DNA from: Taxillus chinensis
Lineage: Eukaryota; Streptophyta; Magnoliopsida; Santalales; Loranthaceae
NCBI GenBank assembly: GCA_023512835.1
Contig: CM042087.1
Location: forward strand, 8,286,550-8,350,549
Direction: 5' to 3'
Length of the DNA: 64,000 bases
How positions within the stretch are numbered: position 1 is the stretch's first letter; the number at the start of each line of letters is the position of its first letter. A program made the translations under genes and the position numbers. Below the pieces are notes generated by a model. The model searched no databases. It had not been told where the DNA came from and saw nothing but the letters and a program-made list of their open reading frames with translations. Shown here piece by piece: positions 34,944 to 45,776 of this stretch.

Positions 34944-37277
34944 TGTAAAGACTCGTATTTGGGTAGTTTTGAGAGATAGTCATTCTATGGGAATGTAACT
35001 ATTTGGACGGTAGTGTAGCCGTCGATGTGAGCATTTTGACTGTACTTGGGCCCGATTTCAAGTCGGGGCCCCGTTTGACCCAATTGTTGACTTTTCGGGG
35101 TTTATTGGTTGACTTTGCGTTTGAGCAGTCACTTGAGTGTGATAATATCTGAACAGTGTTGTGCTCGTCATTTCGAGCGTTTTGACAGTAATTTGACTCA
35201 ATTTGGAGTTCGTGACCTCGGGAGGTCAATTATTGCGTTCGGGTCAATTATTGCTGGGAGGCCAATTATTGGCAACGGTATATATATATAATTAAGAACT
35301 GCCTTATCTCTTTAATTGCCAATTATTGGTGCGTGCGTGTTTGAGCGAGAGAGAGAGAGAGAGAGAGAAGGTGAAGAGCGTGAAGAGCTTTCTTGGCGAT
35401 TTTGGGGCGATTGGAGCTCGTGGAACGCAATAAACCTTTCCAGGTAGGTGTCCTTAACTGTCTTATCTCGATCCTATCTTTGAATATGTGATCTGTGGTT
35501 GTATGAGTGTGTATTTTATGAGGGTTGAGAAGTCAACCATGGAGGTCTAGATTTAGATCTAGATGAATATATGATTTATGTGTATTTATCGTTGTTATCG
35601 TGCGAATTAGAGGCATTTAGGACGCGTTTTGAGGTAAATATTGCGGTTTATTGCGTAAAACATGTGTTTATGAGTGTCTGGGGGCCACCTGGGTTGCTTC
35701 CAGGAGGAAGAACAGGCCAAAAACGACGATAAACAGACCCTGGGCGAGTTTTAGGGTCGACGGACCGGTCAAGACTATGGAGTCCGCACGTGGAGTCGCA
35801 GCTTTGTAGTCGCAGCTTCGTGAGTCGGCGACTATGGAGTCGGCAATGTGGAGTCGGCGACTATGGAGTCAGCAACTTAGTAGTCCGGAGGAGTTAGTCC
35901 GGATCAGTAGTCCGGAGGAATTAGTCCGGATCAGTAGTCCGGATGAGTTAGTCCGGATCAGTAGTCCGGAGGAGTTAGTCCGAATCAGTAGTCCGGAGGA
36001 GTTAGTCCGGATCAGGAGCATCAGTCCATAGCATCAAATCCGTAGCATCAAATCCGCAGCTCCAATCCGCAACAGTGTTCCGCAGCAGTGCAACTGCACT
36101 GCATTGGACCATTTACATTGTAACCATTATGCCTCTCCATATTTAAGTATTTAAATGTAAATAACGAAATACCCCCCATTTGGATTCAAAGAAAAATACT
36201 AGAAAAATTAATTCCCACTCTTTCAAAATGTGAAAATTGGGATTTAGTGTAAAATATCGGAAAAACCCAAAAGTTCGTAGTGGTGAATTTTTGGAAAGTG
36301 GGGTTAGACATCTCAGAAAAATCCCCAAAAATCAGATTATCTTATTTATGATATGGGAACCCAATGCCGGGACTTTTGATTTCAAGAAAATAGCTGCTAT
36401 GGGTACTTCCTTCATAAATCAAGGATTGAGGTTTTACTTGTGAAGAAGCCGCTACGGTTCCAAAGAAAATGTTGAGAATGACATGCCATACTAATGTTAG
36501 TATGTTGGTGTGAGGTATTGGGGCATAGACTCCGTGACTTATTTGGGTTCTCACCGTGATGCACCAATGGTGCTATGTGGTTGACGTGGCAGGCATATGC
36601 ACCGATGGCGGGCTCCGTGTGGCGACTGTGGCCGGGCATATTGCGCCGTGGACAAGCTAAGGCCTGAGTTGAGCCGTTGAGCTCGTGGAGCTAGGGCTGA
36701 GTGCCTTGAGATGGGATCCCATGGAGGATCGTGGACAAGTTGTCCTAATGTTTGTTTGCGGGCCGAGTCCCGATGATTGTGCACACTACACGGTGCACGA
36801 GTACACCGAGCATATAGTATAGACTTATATGTGTTGCATGATGTGGAGTTTTGGGGTCACCTACTGAGCTTGTCGCTCACCCCTACTTGTTGTTTACCCT
36901 TTTCAGGTGTGACCCGAGACTAGTGGAGGACTTTCTTCCAGGAGGACGTGCCCACTACTCTGATGTATGATACGATCGTATTCCGTATTGTGTATTGTCT
37001 TACGTTTGTATCCCGGACATGAGTCCGTGAACGATTATATTTGCATACTGTTTGTGATGTGATGTCTGTATGACTGTTTGACTTATTGTATGCATGATGA
37101 TGTATGGGAAAGTACAGGATTACCCTTGATGTATGACTGTACAGGGTTGCATATTTGAGACAGCACCCGCAGTGTAGTCTCTATTGGTGCTAGTCACCAA
37201 CCCCTTGACCTATCGGGTGCGGGCAAGGGGAAGTCATGTTCCTAGTTCCGGGTTTCCTGGAATTTGGGGGCGTGACA
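34944..37277 (+). repeat. 3' LTR of the 10-kb gypsy
   Basis: 2334 bp, TGTAAAGACTCG to GGGCGTGACA. Same layout as the 5' LTR with scattered substitutions and small indels, a longer GA run (35346-35368), and a 27-bp repeat block at 35880-36016 with one unit fewer. Confidence 0.93.
35880..36016 (+). repeat. 27-bp tandem repeat in 3' LTR
   Basis: About five units of the same GGATCAGTAGTCCGGAGGAG-based repeat as at 27941-28130; the copy-number difference arose after insertion. Confidence 0.9.
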
Positions 37278-37282
37278 TGCAC

Positions 37283-37417
37283 CCAAAAACAAAGCACATT
37301 GAAGTCAGATATCACTTCATCCGAGATCATGTTCTCAAAAAGCACATATCACTTGAACATGTTGCTACGGATGATCAACTCGCAGACATACTCACCAAGC
37401 CCCTACCTGATGCATGA
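37283..37417 (+). pseudogene. Copia RNase H fragment, downstream piece
   Basis: Continues the frame broken at 27025: PKTKHIEVRYHFIRDHV and then ATDDQLADILTKPLP, ending at a TGA (37415-37417). The ADILTKPL motif marks the C-terminus of copia pol. The TGCAC duplication is shared across the gap. Confidence 0.93.
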
Positions 37418-39160
37418 TTTTCTGAACTTCTCTTAAAATTAGGTATGCTTGACCTTACTGCATAGTTTCTTATTTATTTATCCAACAGTACTTTTCTCAA
37501 AACATGCATCGTGGTTCATGATAAACGTTAGACACTTAGTGTACTTTATACTAATCATGCTTACTGCTGATATATATCATGTTTCTGATAAGTTTTTCAT
37601 ATGTTTTTTTGGGAGGATGCTTGCGTTTTCCGACTGAAGTCGTTTAAGCTAACATAATTAAAGATATATGAATAACCTCTTTAGGATTTCATGATTCCAA
37701 TTTTCATTCATCACCACATGTCAAATGTTGTTTCATATTGATTGCTCTATTAACATGTCTGGTTGAAGAAATGAAATGGGTTAGCTCGGAATGCCTGATG
37801 GATGAAATCACTGTTGCAGTCTAATCAGCTTCTGAAGTGGCGTTTCTTCACGGATGGACCGCTATTTCTCAAGATCTAAATATAAACAGTAAATGTCCAT
37901 TGAGAGGATCGCATGATCTACGGGGGAGAAAATACTTTGTTAATTACCCTAGTAATACCCCACGTATATGTCTCATGACCTCTTTCCTGGCTGTCTATCT
38001 GAGGGGGAGTCTATCACTGAGAAGATCGCACGATCTAAAGGGGGAGCAAAAGCTCTATCTATTACTTCAGTAATGACCCCTAATATGTCTCAGATGCTCC
38101 TCCCTCTAAACTCTCACTTCTGGATATGATTGGGCATGCATTATTGAATCAGAATTGCGACATGCTTGGATGTTTTTCTTTCTTTAACTGTGCATCTTAA
38201 TCGGATAATCATTTGCTTGCTATTGACATGTGTTATTCTTTCCATTCTCACTCATGAATCTTAATCTGAGTAACTCATATACAATTAATTAATCTTAGCT
38301 ACGATGTTCAGCATGACAGTTTCACTATGTTAACCAATGAGAACTTATGTGTTTCTTATCTGACATATGCTTTAATTCAGTAAACATGATCATTCATTCG
38401 TATGTATGTGTCTCTCGTTTCTTTTTAATTGCATAAGTTCTGCTTTTCATTAGTTCGGATTATGCTAATTTTCATATATGTTTACATCCGTACTAATCCC
38501 AACCTGTAAAGCTATGTGTTCTTTTTAGTTTATCTTTAAGCAGCTACAAGTTCAGGTTCTCTTTGCAATTTCACCGAAATATCTTGTCTAAAGTCTCGGA
38601 TTTGAAGTGTTGTGGTACTTCTCTTCTCTTCGACTTCAAGACAGCAAAGGAATCTACTACTCTCTTACAACACTCTGTTTCTCCGGACACGGTCTGCTTT
38701 TCATCCGAATGTTCTTACCTCGGATATCTTTAATCCAGATGATCATTAGTTCATTCCTCCGGACTCTTGGAATTCTCAAATCCCAATAAACAACGTCTTA
38801 TTTTATATCGCGTGTTTTTGAGGAGGAATAATGATGGTCTATTTAAAATGCAAGTCTCGAGACAAACAATCTTCCGAAAGAAGGCAAAAAGCTGTCATAA
38901 ATACTTGGTTCTGCTGCCTCCACGTCATCTCTGAATTCAGAGGCGCCCCACTATCAAGACTAATGACATCAGCCTGTCAAGCGATTCACTGTTTATCTCG
39001 CTTAATCCCTAGAAGCGCGGGCAAACAAGGACTCAATTTTATATATCTACTAGACATTCATACGCAGCACGAGTTTACATTTTCCAAATCCCTAAACCCT
39101 CATCGCTCTTTCAATCTCCAAAGACCTAGCCTCCTTTTCCCCTCTCTGCATTCCCCTCCA
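37418..39160 (+). other. Copia region between pol and the extra reading frame
   Basis: No gene is seen. A direct repeat of about 70 bp occurs at about 37895-37965 and 38005-38075, sharing TTGAGAGGATCGCATGATCT-like and GGGGGAG words; GGGGGAG runs resemble internal polypurine tracts. The rest is AT-rich. A 62-codon frame at 37449-37637 has no domain. Confidence 0.5.
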
Positions 39161-41787
39161 ATGGCACCCAAGACCTCTCTTTCTAGTGTTAATCCCGTCC
39201 ATCTGGTCAATTGGAATGCTGTCTCCAATCCTCCGACATGGTTCCTGGACCTACGCCCCCTCCTGGAAGCCTCCCACATTCTGAACCTAGTCTCAAATCT
39301 TGTCGATCTCTTTATAGATGACATTTCTGAGTTCTACTGGCGGGTCCGCTGCACCACCGATTCCATCCTTTCCAACATCCGGGGTGAATCCATTGTTATC
39401 ACCCCCCACATCCTTCGTGCCGCTCTCAATCTATCCCCTGGTGATTATTAGCGCCCGGACCCAAAATCGATGGCAGCTTCCATGGGCTGCACCTATAAGG
39501 GGAAGGAATATAAGGTGAAGTCCTTCCAAGGTCATTATAGATGTATGATGACCATCCTGAGCCGATGCTTACTGGCTCGCACAACAACTCTGGAATCCGT
39601 CTCGTACGACCTGCTTTTGGAATTGTACGGGGTCTTTGAGGGTCTCCCGATGGACTGGGGGACATTCTTGTTCCGATTGCTGAAGAACGGACCAAAGAAC
39701 CAATCTTTCGGGCAGATTCTCAGCATCGTCTTCAGGCATCTGCGTCCGTCCCATTTCAATGGATATGACACTATCCCTTTCCCCTAGGCTTACTATCTCC
39801 GCCATCTTATGCTTGATGGGACCATGACGGCACACCGACCTTCTGCTGCTCTCCGCCTCCTTCCCGCCTCGGAACAACAGGGTAGTTCGGTTGGTGACCC
39901 AGTCGACAGCCATGCCCCTGAAGTCAGCTCTGCTCACCGGTCCTCACGGATTCAGTCTGTTGCTGCACCCTCCATCTCTTGAGCCTCCCAGCGCAACGTC
40001 CGTGCCGACCCATCCAAGGTTGCGGGGCCATCTCAGCCAAGTTTACCTCCGGCTGTTTCCCCAGCACCTTCTGCTGCGGATGTCCCCACACCCGACACTT
40101 CCGCTGTTGTTGTTGTTGTTGATGTTGCTATTGCTACGGCAGTAGCAGATGTCCCAGAATCTCTTCCGAAAGCTCCCTTGCCTCCACTTCCTCAACCACC
40201 TTAACGGACCTCTAGTTCCGTTTTAGCTTAGCCTGCACCACCTCCATCCCTGATGACGAACTCAAGGTGTATTACGCTCGTAATACCAAGACCCCTGAGG
40301 AAATGATCGTTTGGAATCTAGACCACGGCTTCCTTACGCCGGCCAACATTCCAGTTGTTCCATTTGCTGTTGCCTCTGGACCAGCCCATAACGCATGGGT
40401 TCCCTCCCCTACTGAGGCCAGGCCTGCCTCTCTTGCTGCAGCCATCCCCGTAGTTAACTTCTCTGGTCAAAGTGGATCTGCTGCTCCGGATGCCTCCAAT
40501 GCTCCGGACATCCCTTCAGCTGCTGTTACTAATGCTCCCTCCACTCCTGCTGACTCCTCTGCCCAGCACATACCTACACCTATTCCTGCGGGGGAGTCCT
40601 CTAAAGCCCCGGAGTTGGCACTTGGACATGCCTCTTTCAGCACGGTTCACTCCGATGATGTGCTCTCCGCTCAGCTGGACCGCCACGCCAAAGCCCAGAG
40701 CACTCAAATTTCTACCATCGCCGCTAAGGTTGATGCTCTAGGCACCCAACTCCTCTCCGCCTTGACCGACTCTTCCACTTCCATCGAGCAAAAGATGGAT
40801 CTCGTGGCCTCGTCCGTCCATTCACTGTCTACCTCTTTCGCGGACTTGGCACACACGATGGATCATCTTCCTACCGCACCTCGGTGATCCGCCAAAACGG
40901 GAGAAAGAGTGTCATCTAATCCTTCTGCACCTTCCTCAGCTCATGCTGAGAAGCGGCCTACATCTTCACTGCTTCCGGGAGTTACTATCCACAAATGCAG
41001 CCGCTTCTCTCAGCCCAGCTCCTCCAGTGCAGCTCCTCCTTCGACCACTCCATCCGCGGCTGACACCTTCCTCCCATCATACGCAGATCGTGATCCTCTT
41101 GATGCGGATGGAAGTGTTTTCAATGTAATGACCAAGTATGCCGCGTCCAATGCCGAGCGAAGATGTCTATCAGACTTGTACCCCTTCTTTCCTTACGACA
41201 TTCAGACTATACGTTCTGAGATGGGTTTGTTCACCACAGAAGACATAGAGTACTTCTCTCGGGCAGTTAAGATGGAGATGAGGCTGTTTCCATCTCTGTA
41301 CAAAGACGGACACTTGTTTGATGTCTTGCCGTGTTGGAATGAGGGCTATCTTCCAAATATAGCTCACACTCAGACCTTCATCAATGGAACTGCTGAGGAT
41401 AGCATACCTTGGAAAACTCTCTCATCAATCCTCATTCCGTATCAGGTCATGACGCCGCACTTCATGCTGGTTGTTTTTATGATTCCGTCCAAGCAGCTGA
41501 TCTTAATTGATTCTCATCAAATTGTGGAGAACAATGTTAGAAGGAATCAATGGGAGCCACTGCGTCTTCGACTAACAGAAGTCGTAAAGCAATCTGGACT
41601 TTATGAAGAAAGGGGCCTAACTCCCTTGGGTCCAACTGAAAAACTAAAGGCGACGATCTGGGGCAAGAAGTTAGTGCCACAACAGCCCGATGGAGATTGT
41701 TGTGGAGCCTTTGTCTGTTTCTTCATCAAATCGATTATAAAGGTGGATAAAGACTGGAATAGTATCCAAGCCTATATGAAGGAGTAG
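39161..41787 (+). pseudogene. Extra copia ORF: plant-transposon-like N-domain, coiled coil, Ulp1-like cysteine protease
   Basis: The likely start is ATGG at 39161. One frame runs to about 40230 through in-frame stops at 39449 (TAG), 39785 (TAG), 39980 (TGA) and 40202 (TAA). It then shifts and continues from 40267 past a TGA at 40885 to the TAG at 41785-41787. The N-part (ISEFYWRVR...RGESIVITPHILRAALNL and LLLELYGVFEGLPMDWG) resembles domains in env-like or accessory ORFs of plant elements. The middle is Pro/Ala/Ser-rich, then a coiled-coil-like stretch (about 40670-40880). The C-part has a Ulp1/C48 pattern: PHFMLVVF (His), LILIDSH (Asp), then QPDGDCCGAFVC (Gln and catalytic Cys, with Cys in place of the usual preceding Asp). 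C48 enzymes cleave SUMO. Function here unknown; this copy is broken. Confidence 0.75.
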
Positions 41788-41999
41788 ACAATGAAGCTTA
41801 GACGGAAGGTAGCAATAATGATCTTCAAGTATAGTAAGCCTTATGTACCTTAATGTAAAATTCATGTATTAAGGCTGATTTGTACTTTGTTGCTGATGTA
41901 ATGAAAATGGAAGTAATCTTTATTTTGTATATTGTCTTTGTGCTTCGCTTACCAGATCAGATTACAAAGGGTTTTGGCATATCCATAATTGGGGGAGAT
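41788..41999 (+). other. Copia 3' UTR and polypurine tract
   Basis: Short AT-rich untranslated stretch after the extra ORF, ending in the purine run TTGGGGGAGAT (about 41989-41999) that abuts the LTR start TGTTGG at 42000. Confidence 0.8.
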
Positions 42000-42299
42000 T
42001 GTTGGATCAAACCCAGAATTTGGATGATGCGGATAAAACTCTATGTAATCTGATTTGAGACATTGCATGTTTTATCTTAAGTTGTTGCAGACGATATGAT
42101 CTTAATCTGGACTTTCACTCGTGAGAGCAAAGCTAAGGACAGGATACATAATCATGATCCGGACAAGAGTGAGAGTCGTCAAAACACTTGGTACATAACC
42201 AAGTCTACATCTCATACGGAATAAAGATCATTCATGCGGATCAAACAATTAAAGCTACGGACTAAGGAATCTGTGTCTTAAAGCTTTTTTTAAACAGAC

Positions 42300-42785
42300 T
42301 AAGTCAAATAGATGCGGAATAAGAATTCTGGTTTACAACTCGCATGGAGTAAGAGAAAGTCATCACGGAATAAAAAGCTAAGTCTTCTACTCAAGCAAAC
42401 TAAGGAAAAGAAGACACGAAGTAAAGAATCTGAGTCTTTCATAGATGCGGAGTAAGGAACGACTTGTGCGGAATAAGGACCCGAGTCCTTTGTTCGCACG
42501 GAGTAAGGAATCCAAACCTGTTACTCATACGGAGTAAGGATGTGCTGACACAGAGTACGCCATCCGTTCCTTTAACTCATGCGGAGTAAAGAACTCTCGC
42601 AGAGTAAGGAAGCGCTGATGTGGAGTAAACACTTCGACCTTCTCATTCATACGGAGTACGGAAGTCCTAGCACGAAATAAGGATTCCAGTACTGAATTGA
42701 TACGAAGTAAGCAATCACTGACACGGAGTAAGGATCTGAGCTTCATTAACACGGAGTAAGGAACCTTACACCGGATTAAGAAGAC
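42300..42785 (+). repeat. Interspersed CGGAGTAAGGA motif repeats in LTR
   Basis: CGGAGTAAGGA or close variants (CGGAATAAGGA, CAGAGTAAGGA) occur more than ten times at irregular 20-40 bp spacing. The other copia LTR has the same at 62800-63150. They create open minus-strand frames rich in LTPYE/LFR that are not genes. Confidence 0.85.
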
Positions 42786-43007
42786 GCTGCTTCAACTTAT
42801 CTCTTCGCTTTCAAAGTCACTAGCTCGCTGTGTCCCGATGTAAGACAAACTCATTGAGAACCTAAAGCATCTTACACGTGGATCACCCGTATATGTAGAC
42901 ACGACTTTAACTGCACTTGGGAACTCATAAAGGCTCTTATGCTTTGCAAACACAAGATCTTGAAGACCACATCCGTAGCAAATTGAGGCAGAGAGATTCT
43001 TGCACGG

Positions 43008-43100
43008 GAAGGGGGTTGGGTGGGGGGGGTTGTTTTTTTTGGGGGGGGGGGTTTTTGGGGGGGGGGGTTGGTGGTTTTGGGGGGGGGGGGGTTTGGGAAA
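43008..43100 (+). repeat. G-run tract within LTR
   Basis: About 90 bases of G runs (8-13 G) separated by T runs. It has strong G-quadruplex potential on the plus strand. It could be genuine or an assembly/base-calling artefact of homopolymers. The proline-rich minus-strand frame across it is composition-driven. Confidence 0.85.
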
Positions 43101-43350
43101 AGGGCTAGTGTGTGAGTCATCTGTAAATAGAGTGTAAGAGATTCTTGCAGTAGATCGAAAAGCTTTACAAGCTTTAGTCTGCTTATATTTTGTTGTAATT
43201 ATTAGTTGATAATAAAACAAGATACTTCCACTATCTAATTATCTTCCGCATTGATTATATCTCTTAACCAGATAAGTGTTGTGTCAAAGAGTAAGAAAAG
43301 AGTTTCGAAAAGAGCCTATTCACCACCCTCTAGGCTCCTAGGGACCAACA

Positions 43351-43896
43351 CATTTAATTGATGTGTTGTGGATATGTTTCATTGAGATGTGTTTTAAATT
43401 GTGCTATGTAGAATATGATTATGTTAGCCCAAGGTGGCGGTGATATTGTTAGCTTGAGAGGCTATACTTTTGATAGCTAGAGAGGCTGTGATTATGGAAG
43501 CCCGAGGGGAAGTGGTAGTAGTAGCCAGAGAGGCTGTGGTTATGTATTATATGTGGTTTGTTCATACACATTGTGAGGTTGGGTTACTTTTTGTGAACTA
43601 TATATATATATTATGCTACAACACTACACTTGTGCACGTCATCATATAGATGCTAGGAGCATGGAATGGGTTGGGAAGACATAATCCCTACTGAGCTGTG
43701 TTTGAAAAATGGATAGGGAAATGATATAAAAAATGGATTTTGAATTTAATAAAGACATATAGTTTGACTTGTGAACATTTATTGTGGTGTGTTGTGATGC
43801 TCTTGTGTGGTATTATTTATCCTATTCTTTATCCACAGGGTGGGTAAATGAGAGTTACGAACCAATTTCCTTGAGTTGAAAATTCGGAGCGTGACA
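43351..43896 (+). repeat. Gypsy LTR, right part (partner of 952-1800)
   Basis: It follows the copia LTR directly and parallels the last third of the LTR at 25174-26939: CTAGGAGCATGG...GGTTGGG.AGAC..AATCCCTACTGAG (43647-43695), GGGTGGGTAAATGAGAGTTACG and the end GGAGCGTGACA at 43896. It is more diverged, and the AGAGAGGCTGTG words at 43470-43540 stand in for the GAGGCGGTTAAA repeats. With the left part it shows the copia inserted into a pre-existing gypsy LTR. Confidence 0.7.
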
Positions 43897-44639
43897 CTAA
43901 AATACCCTTCAGAGCTCTAAATTTCAAATTTAATCCAAATACAGTTAAAATTCCTCATTTGACGTGCACATTACCGTGTCGATACCCAAAAGACTTCCAA
44001 AACCTCTAACACATGATTAACTCCTATAACACCCAAAAACAGATCCTTACAACTTTATTATATAAAATTTTTATTTATATTACTTTAAAACTCATAGTAG
44101 TGAAATAGATCTATAATTTAATAATTATATTTAAAAAAAATATAAATTAATCAAATAAAAATTTAATCTCCATGATTTAAAAAACAATAATGAGATAAGT
44201 GGGGCAATTTTATATTTTATTATATTTATATGTACCTATACTATATATTTATTTATTGATATGTGCGTGACCAGCAACCTTAATTTTGTCCTCACATGCC
44301 CCTATGTTGATGGCCGTCCCATGAAATCCCACCTCACACCAATCATTCATGATTATTAAAAAGTTCATAGACCCACCCACGCACCACCGCCCTGGACCGA
44401 CCCAATCACTCCTACTCCAGATAGAGAGCGCGGGGGCCCAAGGAATGATTTTGTCGCTGACAATAAGTCGGCCATTCATATTTTATCAAATTAAAAAACA
44501 CGCATAAAAAACTAAAAGCCCCGCAGAACGAACAGAGTCAAAAAGAAGGGGTGATTCGGCAGCAATTGGCTGTAGCGGTCAACCCGGCCACGTCAACCCG
44601 CGCGGGTGAGGTTATCGTCCCACCATCACAGCCGCCCCA
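43897..44639 (+). promoter_or_regulatory. Intergenic and presumed promoter region of the SUO-like gene
   Basis: First host-like sequence after the element nest. AT-rich to about 44270, then mixed. Features near the gene: GGGCCCA (44434, resembling site II GGCCCA elements), an ATTGG box (44563), GGTCAACC (44577, W-box core), CCACGTCAACCCGCGCGGGT (44588) and a CTCTCTCTCC pyrimidine patch at 44644. No clear TATA box. Regulatory roles are inferred. Confidence 0.4.
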
Positions 44640-44854
44640 TTCCTCTCTCTCCCTCTACATTTGTCTCGTTCGTCCGTCGTGAGCGTCTGATTGATTTTTT
44701 TTTCTGCGAATTTGATCGTGTTAATCTCTATCTGTTCGTTCAATCGATCGATCGTAGCCTCGAAGGTTGTGATTCGATCTTTCTTTTGGAGGTGAAGAAT
44801 CGATTGGGTGGATTGTTTCTGAGCGTCGGTGTTGTGGGGGCTTCGATCAGATCG
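44640..44854 (+). other. 5' untranslated exon of the SUO-like gene
   Basis: ATG-free, CT-rich leader that ends at a strong splice donor (ATCG/GTAAGTTTTG, 44855). An acceptor TTTATGCAG at 45723-45731 would join it to the coding exon. The transcript start is not visible and is set at the pyrimidine patch. The minus-strand and plus-strand frames over it are not considered real. Confidence 0.5.
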
Positions 44855-45753
44855 GTAAGTTTTGAACTTGGCCCTATAAGTTTTCGATTGAATTGCTGGT
44901 TGATTCCGAATTTCGCTTTTTTGGGATGGCATCGGTGTTGGGGTGCTTGGAAAGTGGTTTTGAGGGGTTCCGTGAAGGGTCTAGGGTTTTGTTTGGTGCT
45001 ATTTGCTTGGTTCCAAGTTTTTTTTTCTTTTTGGGTTGAGAATGGCTTAACTTTTGCGGGAGAATTACGGTCGGATTAGTAGTTTTCGTTGGCATTTAAG
45101 TTGGGGATCGAAGATATAGCTAGCTGATGATACTTCTGCAAAAAACGACGCCGGAAGTAATCAATTTTTTTGTGGTTGTTCATTTCGTGAACTTAATCCT
45201 TGTGTTCGTTTATTTAGATTTTACGATTTATGTTTTGTCTCTTGGCGTGGGTTCTCAATAGTGAAATTGTTGGTTTACTGTTAGGGCTATGAATTTCGGA
45301 GGTTGGCTTGCTTTGTTTTAACGTTGGAAGAATCTAAGCTGTTTGGGATTTTAATATTGGGTGTTTGATGCTATTGGGATTAAAAGCAGCAGAGTTTAGT
45401 CATCACTTGTGTTTCTAAGCCTCTTAAATTTGTTTAGACTCCTCAAATTCTTGAGTTTAATTTGCCTACCCGTTTGACTCCATCGATGTTTGGATTTGTT
45501 TCAACTTCTGAAAGCACATTGTTTCAATTATCATTGGTTTTATGAAAAAATATTTGAACGCTGCCTAAATTTAGCTGAGGATTGTTAAATATGTTACAAC
45601 CGGGATTCTGTTTCTCACTTTGGTGTGTCAGACCTGCATCAACTGCTATAGTTGACAGCGTTGAAAAAATATATAAAATGCAATGTTGTTTCAAAAATTA
45701 ATTATATTGTGCTGTATCTTAGCTTTATGCAGGATCAAGGTCAAGTGGATGAG

Positions 45754-45771
45754 ATGTGCATAAAACGATAA
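45754..45771 (+). CDS. Upstream mini-ORF (5 codons) before the SUO-like start
   Basis: ATG TGC ATA AAA CGA TAA ends five bases before the presumed main ATG at 45777. It arises from the frame of the ancestral protein being shifted here (see the main gene), and could lower translation of the main ORF. Expression is not shown. Confidence 0.4.
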   Translation: MCIKR

Positions 45772-45776
45772 TAACA

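Larger units (their letters stand above)
27026..37277 (+). mobile_element. Complete 10.25-kb Ty3/gypsy chromovirus, decayed coding region
   Basis: Two LTRs (2379 and 2334 bp) are flanked by the 5-bp target duplication TGCAC (27021-27025 and 37278-37282) inside copia RNase H code. Primer-binding site at 29408, gag from about 29910, protease, reverse transcriptase, RNase H and integrase with a Tekay-like C-terminus to 34659, and polypurine tract before 34944. Coding order gag-PR-RT-RH-INT is Ty3/gypsy. Multiple stops and frameshifts make it non-autonomous. The perfect duplication and both LTRs show it is a later insertion than the copia. Confidence 0.95.
1810..43350 (+). mobile_element. 5'-truncated SIRE-like Ty1/copia retrotransposon, split by nested insertions
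   Basis: Copia pieces are at about 1810-3724 (GAG-pre-integrase, integrase, start of reverse transcriptase), 26940-27025 and 37283-37417 (RNase H end), 37418-41999 (3' region with an extra reading frame) and 42000-43350 (3' LTR). The RNase H frame runs across the two sides of the 27026-37277 insertion, which proves that nesting. The 5' LTR, gag, protease and the second half of reverse transcriptase are not found. The large ORF after pol, the TGTTGG LTR start, the GGGGGAGAT polypurine tract and the integrase style (WLWHKR..HLNFKTL) point to the SIRE/Maximus lineage. All coding parts carry stops. Confidence 0.8.
42000..43350 (+). repeat. 3' LTR of the SIRE-like copia
   Basis: 1351 bp, TGTTGGATCAAACC to CTCCTAGGGACCAACA. 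It shares beginning, end and internal motifs with the LTR at 62392-63941. It contains scattered CGGAGTAAGGAA motifs and a G-rich tract that replaces the 45-bp repeats of the other LTR. Confidence 0.92.

Noticed and set aside
42792..43220. Proline-rich minus-strand ORF resembling an extensin
   Set aside because: Produced by the G-run block in the copia LTR.
44606..45079. 157-codon plus-strand ORF upstream of the SUO-like gene
   Set aside because: Starts with GTG, spans a strong splice donor at 44855, composition like UTR plus intron; better explained as the leader.
45756..45776. Start of the SUO-like protein at GTG 45756
   Set aside because: GTG is not a usual plant start; ATG 45777 is in frame and matches the family after the linker.
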